Origin: Anaerohalosphaeraceae bacterium
Lineage (GTDB): Bacteria; Planctomycetota; Phycisphaerae; Sedimentisphaerales; Anaerohalosphaeraceae
DNA: 64,000 bases
Reading direction: 5' to 3'
Assembly (NCBI GenBank): GCA_037479115.1
Contig: JBBFLK010000003.1
Span: forward strand, 1 to 64,000
The notes under the pieces were generated by a model. That model ran no database searches. It had not been told where the DNA came from and saw only the letters and a list, made by a program, of their open reading frames with translations. Positions within the stretch are counted from its first letter, which is position 1, and each line of letters starts with the position of its first letter. Positions 1 to 8,384 of this stretch are shown piece by piece. The translations under genes were made by a program, and so were the position numbers.

Positions 1-81
1 TATATGACCAAAGAAGAATATGCATTGCGGGGGTACGATCTACCATGGCTTCCCTTTTTTTGCTTTCTTGAAAAAAAAGTA

Positions 82-831
82 TCAGTCGCTGGAAGAAATC
101 GGCAGGGTGGGCTTGTCCGTCAGTGTCCACGGAGCTTCCAGAAGGTCGGCGATTTTCCGAAGAAAGGCCGCAGCGGTAATCTCATCAGCTGCACACTGGT
201 CAATGGCCAGAGACACATTCAGCAGTTTTCGAATCACCGGCTTTCCCTCAAGCGGCACAACGTCATCGGCGATGTATCCGATGGACAGAATCCCGTTGGC
301 CGAAGGCGGCGCAATGGCATAAAACCATTCAATACCGTACATTCCCAGGCCGCTCAAAACCAGGGTTGCTCCGTCAAAATCGTCCGGGGTAAGCCGATTC
401 GCCCTCGCCCGTCGAAGCAGGGCATCAGAGGCCTCCGCCATCTCCGCCAGTGTCAGGCGTCCGGCATCCTGAATCACCGGTACCACCAGCCCCTGCGGGG
501 CGGCGACGGCAAATCCCAGACCGATTTTTTCCGGAACCTCCCAGAGCCCCGCCTGGAGGTTTGGTTTGGCGCAGACTTGCGGAAACACGGCAGCAGCGCG
601 GACCATAGCCGTCAAAACGAGGTCGTTGGTAGTCAGGCGAATGCCGGTCTGCCGGCTGTATTCCTTGCGCATGGCTACCATATCCGTCACATCCGCCCAG
701 ACCGAATAATATCCGAAGGCCTTGGTCTGCTTGGCCTCCAGCATCGTTCGGCCGATGAGTTTCTGGATTCGTGTCAGGGGCCGCCGCCGACAGTATTGGT
801 TTTCTGTGTTCTCTGGTGTTTTCAGGTCCAT
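82..831 (-). CDS. E2-like acyltransferase catalytic-domain protein, active-site His absent
   Basis: 249 aa, resembling only the C-terminal catalytic domain of 2-oxoacid dehydrogenase E2 subunits (chloramphenicol-acetyltransferase fold). It has no lipoyl domain and no peripheral-subunit-binding domain. The family core is visible: an N-terminal IGRTMLEAK stretch, a GLGFAVA/GLVVPVI pair in the middle, and LSGLGMYGIEWFYAI before the end. The position that normally carries the catalytic His-Arg-x-x-Asp-Gly motif reads DQCAADE (about residue 210), so the catalytic His is replaced by Gln. It may be a non-catalytic scaffold or use another chemistry. No E1, E3 or lipoyl-protein gene is visible nearby, although the downstream side runs into the window edge. 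The family assignment is firm; the function is unknown. Confidence 0.75.
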   Translation of the reverse strand: MDLKTPENTENQYCRRRPLTRIQKLIGRTMLEAKQTKAFGYYSVWADVTDMVAMRKEYSRQTGIRLTTNDLVLTAMVRAAAVFPQVCAKPNLQAGLWEVPEKIGLGFAVAAPQGLVVPVIQDAGRLTLAEMAEASDALLRRARANRLTPDDFDGATLVLSGLGMYGIEWFYAIAPPSANGILSIGYIADDVVPLEGKPVIRKLLNVSLAIDQCAADEITAAAFLRKIADLLEAPWTLTDKPTLPISSSD

Positions 832-861
832 TCGGCCTATTGTACTGTGCGCCCAAGCTTC

Positions 862-883
862 GGCAAGCGGTTTTTCGCTTGCC
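862..883. other. Perfect 8-bp inverted repeat upstream of the small zinc-ribbon-like gene
   Basis: GGCAAGCG at 862-869 pairs with CGCTTGCC at 876-883 across a six-base loop. It lies in the divergent spacer between the E2-like gene and the 63-aa gene and touches the candidate -35 box of the latter. It lacks a T-run on either strand, so it looks more like an operator or leader hairpin than a terminator. Confidence 0.35.
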
Positions 884-906
884 CTTCAGGAAAAGCCGTT
901 TATACT
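879..906 (+). promoter_or_regulatory. Candidate sigma-70-type promoter
   Basis: TTGCCC (879-884), a 16-bp spacer and TATACT (901-906), 65 bp upstream of the small gene beginning at 971. It is called from consensus only. Confidence 0.4.
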
Positions 907-970
907 CAGGATAGGCCGCCTGGTTTGTCAGTACTTCTTTCAGTGCGGCGGAATTTTGGTAAGGAAAGGT

Positions 971-1162
971 ATGGTTATGCATCAGCCCGGAATGCCGCAT
1001 CCCGGACACAACAAACACCTGTGTTATCTCATCAACCTCCATTTTCATCACACGCACTGGGAACAGTACAAAAAACTGGTGGAAAACTCCCAGTATGTGT
1101 GCAAGCTGTGCGGGCGCACGGCCGCCGACAAAAACCGTCTCTGCCGGCCCGTGAAACTCTGA
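971..1162 (+). CDS. Small cysteine-containing protein, possible half zinc ribbon
   Basis: 63 aa starting at an ATG preceded by AAGGAAAGG, a good ribosome-binding site. The N-terminal half is His-rich (HQPGMPHPGHNKH, then HFHHTHWEQY). The C-terminal half has a Cys-x-x-Cys-Gly motif (CKLCG) followed nine residues later by another Cys, ending in RLCRPVKL. This looks like a compact metal-binding module. I do not recognise a named family. It is encoded alone between a divergent E2-like gene and a convergent PilZ gene. The ribosome-binding site, the absence of a competing gene on the other strand and the non-random motif support a real gene; its function is open. Confidence 0.6.
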   Translation: MVMHQPGMPHPGHNKHLCYLINLHFHHTHWEQYKKLVENSQYVCKLCGRTAADKNRLCRPVKL

Positions 1163-1197
1163 CTCCGTTCCGAGAACGGCCGGCGTCCGGCGGGTGC

Positions 1198-1527
1198 TTA
1201 CTCCTGCTCCTGCAGGAATTGAACCGCCAGTCCCAGCACGCCTTCACTCATCATTCGGGTGCGATCCACCCGAACCACCTTGCCGGTTTTGATGCGGGCA
1301 TACTGCCCTTTCTGATGAGCCAGATGGGCTGTTCGCGGGAAGTTTAATTCGACCTCTTGTCCCGGGCGGACCGGAGCTGTCAGAGGAATGGTCAAATAGG
1401 CCCCGCCTTTGCTGACATTTACGCTTCGCCCGTTGAAAAAGCGGTTGGCGCCAGGCAGCCAGACGCTTACCGGCCAACTCAATTCCGTTCGCACTTCCTT
1501 ACGCTGTTCGACCAGTGTGCCGTCCAT
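1198..1527 (-). CDS. PilZ domain protein
   Basis: 109 aa single-domain PilZ protein, the family that typically binds cyclic-di-GMP. The two ligand-binding elements are present: an N-terminal RKEVR (RxxxR) at about residues 9-13 and NVSKGGAYL (the D/NxSxxG element) about 30 residues later. A beta-barrel ends at GLAVQFL. The start is set by AGGGAGAAAAGG just upstream of the ATG. There is no attached output domain, so it would act as a stand-alone adaptor. The gene is flanked by non-coding DNA on the 5' side and its target is not evident from neighbours. Confidence 0.85.
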   Translation of the reverse strand: MDGTLVEQRKEVRTELSWPVSVWLPGANRFFNGRSVNVSKGGAYLTIPLTAPVRPGQEVELNFPRTAHLAHQKGQYARIKTGKVVRVDRTRMMSEGVLGLAVQFLQEQE

Positions 1528-1707
1528 AACCTTTTCTCCCTAAAAGTGTCTGAATCGTTGCAGTCTTTATTATCGTCAAAGTTAATCTGGGGAATATAGC
1601 AAAAATAGGAAAACTTTTGTTTTTTTGAAAAATGCAAGGCAGGTGGGGAATAAAAAAGATTTTTATCGGACGAAAAATTGATAAAAACAGATGAAAGCCA
1701 ACCCCTG

Positions 1708-2829
1708 TTATGTTTTCATCGCGTCAATCTGAAGCAGGGCGATTGGGAGGAACAGAAAAACCGGCGCCCAAACCCAGATTTCCGGCCAGACCTGCCCTCC
1801 AATGCTTTCGGTGGCGAACAGTTTGCACAGAAAAACGGTCAGAAAACAGCCGAGTGTGGTCAGAAAGCTGATCAAGATGGCCGATTTTATTTCTTTGGGG
1901 TCTCGCCGAATCAGAACCGGAAGCGCCGCCATCAGAACAATCAGGTTCATAATTGGGTCCACAATCCTCGAATGCTTTTGGAGAATCAGTTCCGCCAAAT
2001 CCGTTTTTCGCGTGCCCGGATAGTTCAGAAGTTCTTCAATCTGGCCGAAACTCAGCAGAGACTTGTACCCTTCCTGACGGCGAAGCCCGATGTCTTCCGG
2101 TCTCAGATTGCTGGCCAGAAAATCGATTGGCTCTACGGAGGTCAAAGAGGTAGGCCCTTCCTGTTCCGGCAGGACATTCATTCGCCGGCCGTGTTCCAGC
2201 ACCCAGCCCTTCCGCGATGCATCATACACCGCTCGGGCGGCTTCCACTTGTCCGATAACCGTCCATCGCTGTCCGGACGCATCCTGCTGACGAAGGATGA
2301 CAAAGGCATCCTCTACAGTTCGGGTGGATTCATTGTATTCCCGGCCGCAGAACAGATGACCCTCTGGAGAGCTGATAAACCAGAACGGAAAACGGCGGGG
2401 CTGGCCGATTTCATCCCGTCCCCGCGTCAAATCGCTCGCCAGCCGCGGAATCAGAAATTCTTCATCTGCTATCTGGAGCCCCATCAGCAGCACCGCCAGC
2501 AGCAGAATCGGTGCCAAAATGCGTTTGAGACTGATTCCGGAGGCCATTACGGCAATCAGCTCATTGTTTTTGGTCATTCGGGCCAGCGAAAAGACCGCTG
2601 CAATCACCGTAATCATCCCCGCCAGATGCCGAAACCACAGGGCTGTCTGCGGGCCGTAGTACGACAAAATGTGCCGCAGCAGCACGCCTTTTCCCTGTCC
2701 GGACTGTTCGACAAACTCGTCAATATTGACAAACAAATCCAGGGTGATGCACATCCCGATTAGGACAAAGAAGGAAATGAAATACCCGACCAGAAAGTTT
2801 TTGGCGATATATCGATCCAGCAGCCGCAT
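1708..2829 (-). CDS. LptF/LptG (YjgP/YjgQ) family LPS-export permease, second copy
   Basis: 373 aa, with start chosen at the Met of MRLLDRYIAKNF, the characteristic N-terminus of LptF/LptG permeases. It has transmembrane helices near the N-terminus (about residues 12-35, 60-80 and 95-115), a large soluble periplasmic region in the middle, and three more helices near the C-terminus. It is of normal family length. It follows the larger paralogue by 14 bp, so the pair forms an lptFG-type operon. In characterised systems the two permeases assemble with the ATPase LptB to extract lipopolysaccharide from the inner membrane. This copy is probably the LptG-like partner, but which is F and which is G cannot be fixed here. 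Confidence 0.85.
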   Translation of the reverse strand: MRLLDRYIAKNFLVGYFISFFVLIGMCITLDLFVNIDEFVEQSGQGKGVLLRHILSYYGPQTALWFRHLAGMITVIAAVFSLARMTKNNELIAVMASGISLKRILAPILLLAVLLMGLQIADEEFLIPRLASDLTRGRDEIGQPRRFPFWFISSPEGHLFCGREYNESTRTVEDAFVILRQQDASGQRWTVIGQVEAARAVYDASRKGWVLEHGRRMNVLPEQEGPTSLTSVEPIDFLASNLRPEDIGLRRQEGYKSLLSFGQIEELLNYPGTRKTDLAELILQKHSRIVDPIMNLIVLMAALPVLIRRDPKEIKSAILISFLTTLGCFLTVFLCKLFATESIGGQVWPEIWVWAPVFLFLPIALLQIDAMKT

Positions 2830-2843
2830 CGTTCTGTCCGCTT

Positions 2844-4451
2844 TCAAACCCGACTGATTTTCCGATACAGAATCCACGCCAGCATGGTCAGCAAAACCAG
2901 CCCGCCCCACATCACGGCAATCCCAACCTCCGGTCCGGCGGCCGGATTTTTGGTCAGCTGCTTGCCCGACAGGATAAACACAATCAGCACAGCTCCCGGG
3001 ATTGTACTGGCCCCGAAGGCGCTGAGAATATGTCCTCCGCGGAACAAAATCCCCAGACAGATTCCTGTTACAATCAGCGGGATGCATCCGAGTCCCAGGA
3101 CCAGCCGGGAATGAATCTCGCTGATCAGCTGATTGTCCACCTGGACGAGCCGCTCCTGCAGCTGTTTCTGAAGTGCTTCCAGGAATCGGCTCGGAGCGGA
3201 AATGCGGAGGCCTTTGGCGGACAAATCGTTTCCGGTCAGGGTCTGCAGCAGTGTGTCCGTCCGAAGTCCCTCCAGAATTCCTTCCGGAATCGGCAGGTCC
3301 GGAATCACTTTCTGCAGAGCGGTTCCTTTGATGCCTCCGGCCAGCTGCCACTGCGGGGTTTCCAGAATCAGTTCCAGCCCTCGTTCAATCCGGTCATCTT
3401 CGAGAGTAATCCGTCCATGGTCGCTTTCATACCGACAATAGACCTCGTTGTTCCGATAGGGCAGGATTTCCAGCAGCCGCACGGGTCCGATCAGCTCAAT
3501 CTGCCGTTCCTGGTTTACTTCCAGTCCTTTCGCCCGCAAAAGATATTCCCGTCCCCCGTCAGCGGAGCGAAACCTCAGATACTCCTGCGGGTTGTTCAGG
3601 GTCTGACGGCCTTCTTCAGCCAGACGCTCGATAATGGTTTGAGCCCGGACCGTCAGGGCCAAATCATAAACCGGTCCGAACTGAAGTTTGTCCGCCTGAA
3701 TCTGTTTGAGCTGTTCGATTTTCTGAAACTTGATTTTATCAGCCAGAAGAGGAGGCACCCGCCGGCTGACCCCAATGGTTCCCACGCGAACCGGCTGGTT
3801 TTCATCAAAACGAATGGTATCCTCTGTAATCACGGTGACCGAATGATGCTGCCGATGTGTTTCGATATCGACTGTGGCCTGGCGGGCTGTAATCATCCGC
3901 GGCGGTTTATTCTTTTGAATATCCAGAATCACCACATCCAGCAGCAGGTTGTTTGCCGGAACGGCCTGTTCAGCGTAAATTTTGTATCGGCCTCCGGGAA
4001 GGTCCCAATAGCCCTTGCGCTGGATATTGCGGAACAAAATCTGTTTGGCATCGGCCCGGACCCGATATTCGCTGCGGTGAATGAAGGCCGGGGTAATATA
4101 GAAGCTGAGCATCAGGTTGGCCAGGGCCGCTCCCAGGGCCAGAGAAAAGCCCGGCAGAATCAGCGTTCGAAAGGCGATTCCGCCGGCTCGGCAGGCATCC
4201 AGTTCCCGGTCCGCCGCAAAACGTCCGTAGGTCATTGCCGCCGCAAACAAGGCCGCGATTGGAATGACAAATGTCAGCGTAATCGGGCAGAAATCTCCGA
4301 TTAGACTGAGCATCTGGCGCGGACTGACACCGTATTCCTTAATCATCGGAACCAAAAGACCTGCGCTGAGCATCAGCGTCAGGGCCACGGTCGCCAGAAA
4401 GAAGATCCGCAGCAGCTCTTTCATCAAATATCGATGCAGCAGAAAAAACAT
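2844..4451 (-). CDS. LptF/LptG family LPS-export permease with enlarged periplasmic region
   Basis: 535 aa from the ATG of MFFLLHRYLMKELL, which is preceded by GAGGACGAAACAAG; an upstream in-frame extension lacks a ribosome-binding site. Three N-terminal helices carry the family signature (LSLIGDFCPITLTFVIP, then TYGRFAADRELDACRAGG near residue 90). Three further helices are at the C-terminus, ending ILYRKISRV. The part between them is about 150-170 residues longer than in typical ~360-aa LptF/LptG proteins, so the periplasmic jellyroll is probably extended or duplicated. It is first in the two-gene operon. The family call is secure; the role of the extra region is unknown. Confidence 0.85.
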   Translation of the reverse strand: MFFLLHRYLMKELLRIFFLATVALTLMLSAGLLVPMIKEYGVSPRQMLSLIGDFCPITLTFVIPIAALFAAAMTYGRFAADRELDACRAGGIAFRTLILPGFSLALGAALANLMLSFYITPAFIHRSEYRVRADAKQILFRNIQRKGYWDLPGGRYKIYAEQAVPANNLLLDVVILDIQKNKPPRMITARQATVDIETHRQHHSVTVITEDTIRFDENQPVRVGTIGVSRRVPPLLADKIKFQKIEQLKQIQADKLQFGPVYDLALTVRAQTIIERLAEEGRQTLNNPQEYLRFRSADGGREYLLRAKGLEVNQERQIELIGPVRLLEILPYRNNEVYCRYESDHGRITLEDDRIERGLELILETPQWQLAGGIKGTALQKVIPDLPIPEGILEGLRTDTLLQTLTGNDLSAKGLRISAPSRFLEALQKQLQERLVQVDNQLISEIHSRLVLGLGCIPLIVTGICLGILFRGGHILSAFGASTIPGAVLIVFILSGKQLTKNPAAGPEVGIAVMWGGLVLLTMLAWILYRKISRV

Positions 4452-4488
4452 AACTTGTTTCGTCCTCAAGGATTTTGACAAAGTCCGG

Positions 4489-4516
4489 ATTTTACTCTCT
4501 CGACTTCCATTTGCAA
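4489..4516 (-). promoter_or_regulatory. Candidate promoter for the lptF/lptG-type operon
   Basis: On the minus strand TTGCAA (4511-4516), a 16-bp spacer and TAAAAT (4489-4494) lie about 40 bp upstream of the 4451 start. The match is moderate. Confidence 0.4.
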
Positions 4517-4660
4517 AGCGGATAATTCCATTTCCGCAAGCTCGGTAGGGACGTTTCTGATTGTTTTTCCCCACAAAATCGGCTGGATTTTGGGGTTCGA
4601 TTCGTTTAGAATTTCCTGAAATCAGGATATACCGGAACCAAAAGCGAAGGGAGAAAGACT

Positions 4661-5206
4661 ATGGCCAAAAGTGCAAAGGACAAAAAGGCAAAAGTGATTG
4701 AGGTGCTTAACAAAGCCCGGGCGATGGAGCTGCAGGCCATCTCCCAGTATATGAATCAGCATTACGGTCTGGATGATATGGATTATGGCGAGCTGGCCGC
4801 CAATATGAAGCTCATTGCGATTGATGAGATGCGCCATGCGGAGGCCTTTGCCGAACGCATTAAAGAGCTGGGCGGCGAACCGACGGCTGAGCCGGCTGCC
4901 AAGACCATCCGGGGGCAGGAAGTCGAAAAAATCTTCCCCTTTGATGCCAACCTCGAAGACCACACCATCGATGTGTACAACCAGTTTGCCGCGGTCTGCC
5001 GGGAAAACGGCGATTCTGTCAGCCAGAAGCTCTTCGAGACCATCATTGAGGAGGAACAGTCCCATTTTAACTACTTTGACAATGTGGACCAGCACATCAA
5101 GAAGATGGGCAATACATATCTGGCCCGCATTGCCGGTACTCCCTCCTCCACCGGTCTGGCCCCGCAGGGGTTTGTCATTCGCGAGCAGGGCGGCGGCGCT
5201 GCCTAA
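4661..5206 (+). CDS. Bacterioferritin / ferritin-like di-iron protein
   Basis: 181 aa four-helix ferritin-like protein for iron storage or iron/peroxide detoxification. Di-iron ligands are recognisable: Glu23 in helix A (MELQAISQYMNQHY), Glu56-x-x-His59 in helix B (DEMRHAEAFAERI), and a later Glu-rich IIEEEQSHFNYF giving the third ligand set. The C-terminal tail (PSSTGLAPQGFVIREQ) is longer than in E. coli Bfr. The ATG is preceded by GAAGGGAGAAAG. It is a single-gene unit with its own terminator. Bacterioferritin fits best; a heme ligand cannot be confirmed by eye. Confidence 0.85.
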   Translation: MAKSAKDKKAKVIEVLNKARAMELQAISQYMNQHYGLDDMDYGELAANMKLIAIDEMRHAEAFAERIKELGGEPTAEPAAKTIRGQEVEKIFPFDANLEDHTIDVYNQFAAVCRENGDSVSQKLFETIIEEEQSHFNYFDNVDQHIKKMGNTYLARIAGTPSSTGLAPQGFVIREQGGGAA

Positions 5207-5232
5207 TCCGGGTCGTTGGCTTGCGTTTTTCA

Positions 5233-5267
5233 AGCGGACAGGGATTCCGTTCTCTGTCCGCTTTTTT
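5233..5267 (+). terminator. Rho-independent terminator after the bacterioferritin gene
   Basis: AGCGGACAG (5233-5241) pairs with CTGTCCGCT (5254-5262) and runs directly into six T residues. It sits 27 bp after the stop codon. Confidence 0.85.
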
Positions 5268-5307
5268 GTTATTGGCGGCGAATCAGCCTGCGGCGGTCAA
5301 CTTTTTT

Positions 5308-5336
5308 TTGCAGATTGTCCGTCAAATTGGTAGAGT
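5308..5336 (+). promoter_or_regulatory. Candidate promoter for the PFL-family gene
   Basis: TTGCAG (5308-5313), a 17-bp spacer and TAGAGT (5331-5336), about 70 bp upstream of the start at 5407. Confidence 0.45.
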
Positions 5337-5406
5337 ACTTTCCGGACAAGGCCGTTGCGCCGTCTGCACGGCCGAGGGTGAAAATCTTGTGCAATGAGGA
5401 TGGTCT

Positions 5407-6768
5407 ATGTCGATTACCGTCGAAGAAATCTTTGAAACCGTCAATATGACGCTTCGGCAGAACTTTGACATCCGCACACTTACGCTGGGCATCAACCTTA
5501 AAGACTGCATGGACCGCGACTTGGACCATTTCTGCGGTCGCGCCGGCCAGCGGATTGAACACATGGGCAGGCAGCTCAATGCCGCTGCCGACAAAATGCA
5601 GGCCAAATACGGCATTCCCATCATCAACCGCCGCATTGCCGTCACGCCTGTTTCGATTCTTCTGGAGCCGCTTCCCAAAACCAAAACCGTTGCTGTTGCG
5701 GTCGCCCGGATGCTTGACCGCTCGGCTGCCGCCGGCGACATTGATTTCATCGGCGGCTTCGGCGCCCACGTGCAAAAAGGGCTGACCGCCTCTGCCGAGA
5801 ATCTGATGCAGGCCCTGCCCGTCGCTCTTTCGCAGACGCATCGGGTCTGCTCCTATTTCAACATGGGCTCCACCCGTGCCGGATTGAATATGACTGCCGT
5901 CGAACGGTTCGGCCATATCCTCAAAGAGCTGGCCTTCCGCAGCAAAAACGGCATCGGCTGCGCCAAAGTGGCCGTCTTTGCCAACGTGCCTGATGACAAT
6001 CCTTTTATGGCCGGTGCTCATCACGGGGCGGGCGAGCCGGATTTTGCTCTCAATGTCGGCATCAGCGGCCCGGGCGTCGTCAAAGCCGTTGTCGAGCAGA
6101 ACCCGGACTGCGATTTGACGGAATTGTCCGAAGTCATCAAACGAACCGTCTTTAAGATTACCCGGGCCGGGGAGCTCATCGGACGGGAAGTTGCTGACCT
6201 GCTTGGTGTTGAATTCGGCATTGTGGACATCTCCCTGGCCGCGACTCCCCGTGCGGGGGACTCCGTGGCGGAAATCATCGAGGCGATGGGCGTAAGCCGA
6301 ATGGGCCGGCCGGGCACCACTGCCGCTCTGGCATTGCTGATTGACGCCGTCAAAAAGGGCGGCTCGATGGCCTCCGGGCATGTCGGCGGCCTTTCCGGCA
6401 CCTTTATTCCCGTCAGTGAGGATGCCGGAATGATTCGGGCCGTGCGGCAGGGGGCTTTAACGCTTGAAAAACTGGAGGCCCTTACCAGCGTCTGCTCCGT
6501 CGGGATGGATATGTTCGCCGTCCCCGGCAGCACGCCGCCCGATGTTCTCAGTGCCCTGATTGCCGATGAATTGTCTATCGGCATCATCAATAACAAGACC
6601 ACCAGCGTGCGGGTTATCCCCGTTCCGGGCAAAAAGCCGGGCCAGATGGTTCATTTCGGGGGGCTGCTGGGCTCTGCACCGATTATGCCTGTCAGTCGGC
6701 GTGCCTCGAGGGCTTTTGTGCTCCGCCGCGGACGAATGCCCGCCCCCATCCACTCACTCCGCAATTAA
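5407..6768 (+). CDS. PFL family protein (UPF0210 / DUF711)
   Basis: 453 aa, full length for the UPF0210/PFL family, a conserved cytoplasmic protein with a glycyl-radical-enzyme-like barrel fold but no established reaction. Recognisable pieces are the N-terminus EEIFETVNMTLRQNFDIRT, NMGSTRAGLNMTAVE in the middle, GAHHGAGEPDFALNVGISG, and the C-terminal GSAPIMPV. In many bacteria a small ACT-domain protein is encoded next to it; none is present here. The gene has its own promoter candidate and precedes a repeat-bearing spacer. Family identity is strong and function is unassigned. Confidence 0.85.
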   Translation: MSITVEEIFETVNMTLRQNFDIRTLTLGINLKDCMDRDLDHFCGRAGQRIEHMGRQLNAAADKMQAKYGIPIINRRIAVTPVSILLEPLPKTKTVAVAVARMLDRSAAAGDIDFIGGFGAHVQKGLTASAENLMQALPVALSQTHRVCSYFNMGSTRAGLNMTAVERFGHILKELAFRSKNGIGCAKVAVFANVPDDNPFMAGAHHGAGEPDFALNVGISGPGVVKAVVEQNPDCDLTELSEVIKRTVFKITRAGELIGREVADLLGVEFGIVDISLAATPRAGDSVAEIIEAMGVSRMGRPGTTAALALLIDAVKKGGSMASGHVGGLSGTFIPVSEDAGMIRAVRQGALTLEKLEALTSVCSVGMDMFAVPGSTPPDVLSALIADELSIGIINNKTTSVRVIPVPGKKPGQMVHFGGLLGSAPIMPVSRRASRAFVLRRGRMPAPIHSLRN

Positions 6769-6893
6769 CCCGCAGCGGTTTTTCAAGAGGGAGAAATGTC
6801 GCCTCTGGTTTTGTGAACAACGAGTTGTTATTTGACAGGCCCCCTGTGTCGTTCCCGAATCCTGCCCTCCAAAGCTTTCAAATAGGAAAAAAG

Positions 6894-6924
6894 CCGTCCT
6901 TCCCGCGCAGGCGGGAATCCAGCG
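6894..6924 (-). repeat. Dispersed palindromic repeat, copy 1
   Basis: Read on the minus strand this 31-bp element matches the copy at 36066-36096 at 30 of 31 positions. It contains the inverted repeat TTCCCGC/GCGGGAA around CTGC. It lies in the spacer between the PFL gene and aroK. A shorter, diverged copy is coding inside rsmB (12090-12116). Confidence 0.75.
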
Positions 6925-6983
6925 AGGTCACCTGTATTGCTTAAGAGAAGACAAAGCGGCAGGAGTCCAATCAGCCGCGTTCC

Positions 6984-7511
6984 TCAGCCGACCGGCCGAA
7001 TATCGAAAAAGCACGAAAGATGCTGCAGGATTCGCTGCAGGGCCTGCTCGTGGGTCAGGCCGGACAGGGAAATGGTCAGGTCGGCGTATTTTTCATACAG
7101 GGGCGTTCGTTTTTCAAAAAGCGTCTGCAGCGTCTGGCCCGGTTCGATAACCACCCCTCGAGCCGACATATCCGCCAGCCGCTTCTGAAGCGTTTCCAGC
7201 GGCACCTGCAGGTACAGGGCATAGCCGTTCTGCTTCAGATGCTTCATGGCCGATTCATAATAAACCGCACTGCCGCCGGTGGCAATGACCGTATGATGAA
7301 CATCCAGTTGGGTCAGATAGTCCTCTTCCAGCCTGCAGAAGCCCTCCAGCCCCAGTTGGGCAATCAGTTCCCGCAGGGTCTTGTTCTGCCGCCTCTGAAG
7401 GGCGACATCTGTATCCAGAAAATCCCGCCGCAGGGCCTTGGCCAGAAGGACCCCCAGGGTGCTCTTGCCCGCTCCGGGCATGCCAATCAGAATCAGATTG
7501 GATTTTTCCAT
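6984..7511 (-). CDS. aroK: Shikimate kinase
   Basis: 175 aa P-loop kinase phosphorylating shikimate in the chorismate pathway. It has a Walker A GMPGAGKST (residues 9-17), DTD of the shikimate pocket (about residue 33), an F-x-R element in GFCRLEEDYL, the ATGGSAVY loop (usually GGG, here GGS) and the LID-region Arg in FEKRTPLY. The length matches the family. The start overlaps the end of the upstream PHP gene by 19 bp, indicating coupled translation. A related small P-loop kinase is possible, but the DTD and FxR elements favour AroK. Confidence 0.82.
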   Translation of the reverse strand: MEKSNLILIGMPGAGKSTLGVLLAKALRRDFLDTDVALQRRQNKTLRELIAQLGLEGFCRLEEDYLTQLDVHHTVIATGGSAVYYESAMKHLKQNGYALYLQVPLETLQKRLADMSARGVVIEPGQTLQTLFEKRTPLYEKYADLTISLSGLTHEQALQRILQHLSCFFDIRPVG

Positions 7512-8272
7512 CGCTTCGCTGCCGGTAGGTCTTCCGGCTTCGACAACGCATTACTCGGCAGATGCCGCAAAATCTCTTTTGTGAAGGTACAGGACCCAAT
7601 CGACTCCGGTTCGTGGGAGTCCGAACCGTAAATCAGCCGAACCCCGGCCTCGAGGGCAATCTGGTACAGCCGAATCCAGAACCAAAGTCCGTTATGAGCC
7701 AGCCGGGAGCCGGTCAGTTCGTTGATTTCCCAGGCAATCTCATTTTTGGCCGACAGTACGGCCGCTTCCTGAAAGACCTTCAGGGCTCGTTCCCCGTGGA
7801 CGTCCAGCTGCATACACGAGGCCAGCAGCCGTCCCGGGTGGGCCAGTGTATCAATCGCCGGGTTGGAGACAATACCCAGCAGGGTTTTTTCCCAGACCCG
7901 CAGGAATGTTTCTTCATCCAGCCCCCGCTGTTCCGGCTTCCAGGGGTAATGGCCTTTGGTGGGAACATAATGAAAGCCGGCGATTACGTAATCAAGACCT
8001 GAGAAGTCGTTAACCATCAGACGGCCGTCATCCCGCTGTCCATCCACGTCGATTTCTGCTCCGACGATGACCCGGCAGTGAGGTTGAAACTGCTGAACCA
8101 GGCGGCGAATCTGCTCCACAGGGGCCTTTTTGTCCGGTTGAGTTGTATGGTCTGTAATGGCAATCATCCGCAGCCCCGCCTCATCCGCCCGTCGGCAGAT
8201 GGCCTCAATCGTCATCGTCGGGGCGTGCCCGCAATATTCCGTATGAATGTGAAAATCGTAGTCAATCTTCAT
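7493..8272 (-). CDS. PHP-domain metal-dependent phosphoesterase
   Basis: 259 aa with start at MKIDYDFHIHTEYCGH, which places the first metal-binding motif (His-x-His) at the very N-terminus as is usual for PHP proteins. An upstream ATG at 8320 lacks a clear ribosome-binding site. Other metal ligands are TDH (ITDHTTQ), GAEIDV, a His in AGFHY, THAH-like TLAHPGRL and GSDSHEPESIG near the C-terminus. PHP proteins cleave phosphoesters, e.g. histidinol phosphate or nucleotides. Neighbouring genes do not identify the substrate. It shares a transcript with aroK (19-bp overlap). Confidence 0.8.
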   Translation of the reverse strand: MKIDYDFHIHTEYCGHAPTMTIEAICRRADEAGLRMIAITDHTTQPDKKAPVEQIRRLVQQFQPHCRVIVGAEIDVDGQRDDGRLMVNDFSGLDYVIAGFHYVPTKGHYPWKPEQRGLDEETFLRVWEKTLLGIVSNPAIDTLAHPGRLLASCMQLDVHGERALKVFQEAAVLSAKNEIAWEINELTGSRLAHNGLWFWIRLYQIALEAGVRLIYGSDSHEPESIGSCTFTKEILRHLPSNALSKPEDLPAAKRWKNPI

Positions 8273-8384
8273 CGCTGATTCCGTCGTGTCAAAACCCCTT
8301 TCGACGATATAATTAACCATATTTTGGGGAAAATGCGAATAAGAAATTCATGAAAGGTTTTTTTGCAAAAGACGGTGTCGCAAT

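Noticed and set aside
832-1057. Upstream minus-strand frame that could extend the E2-like protein
   Set aside because: It is in a different frame from the E2 domain, its translation has no lipoyl or linker features, and it overlaps the better-supported 63-aa gene.
3030-4304. Long open frame opposite the larger LptF/LptG gene
   Set aside because: It is the complement of a clear membrane-protein gene, has no ribosome-binding site and no recognisable domain; high-GC third positions produce such frames on the reverse strand.
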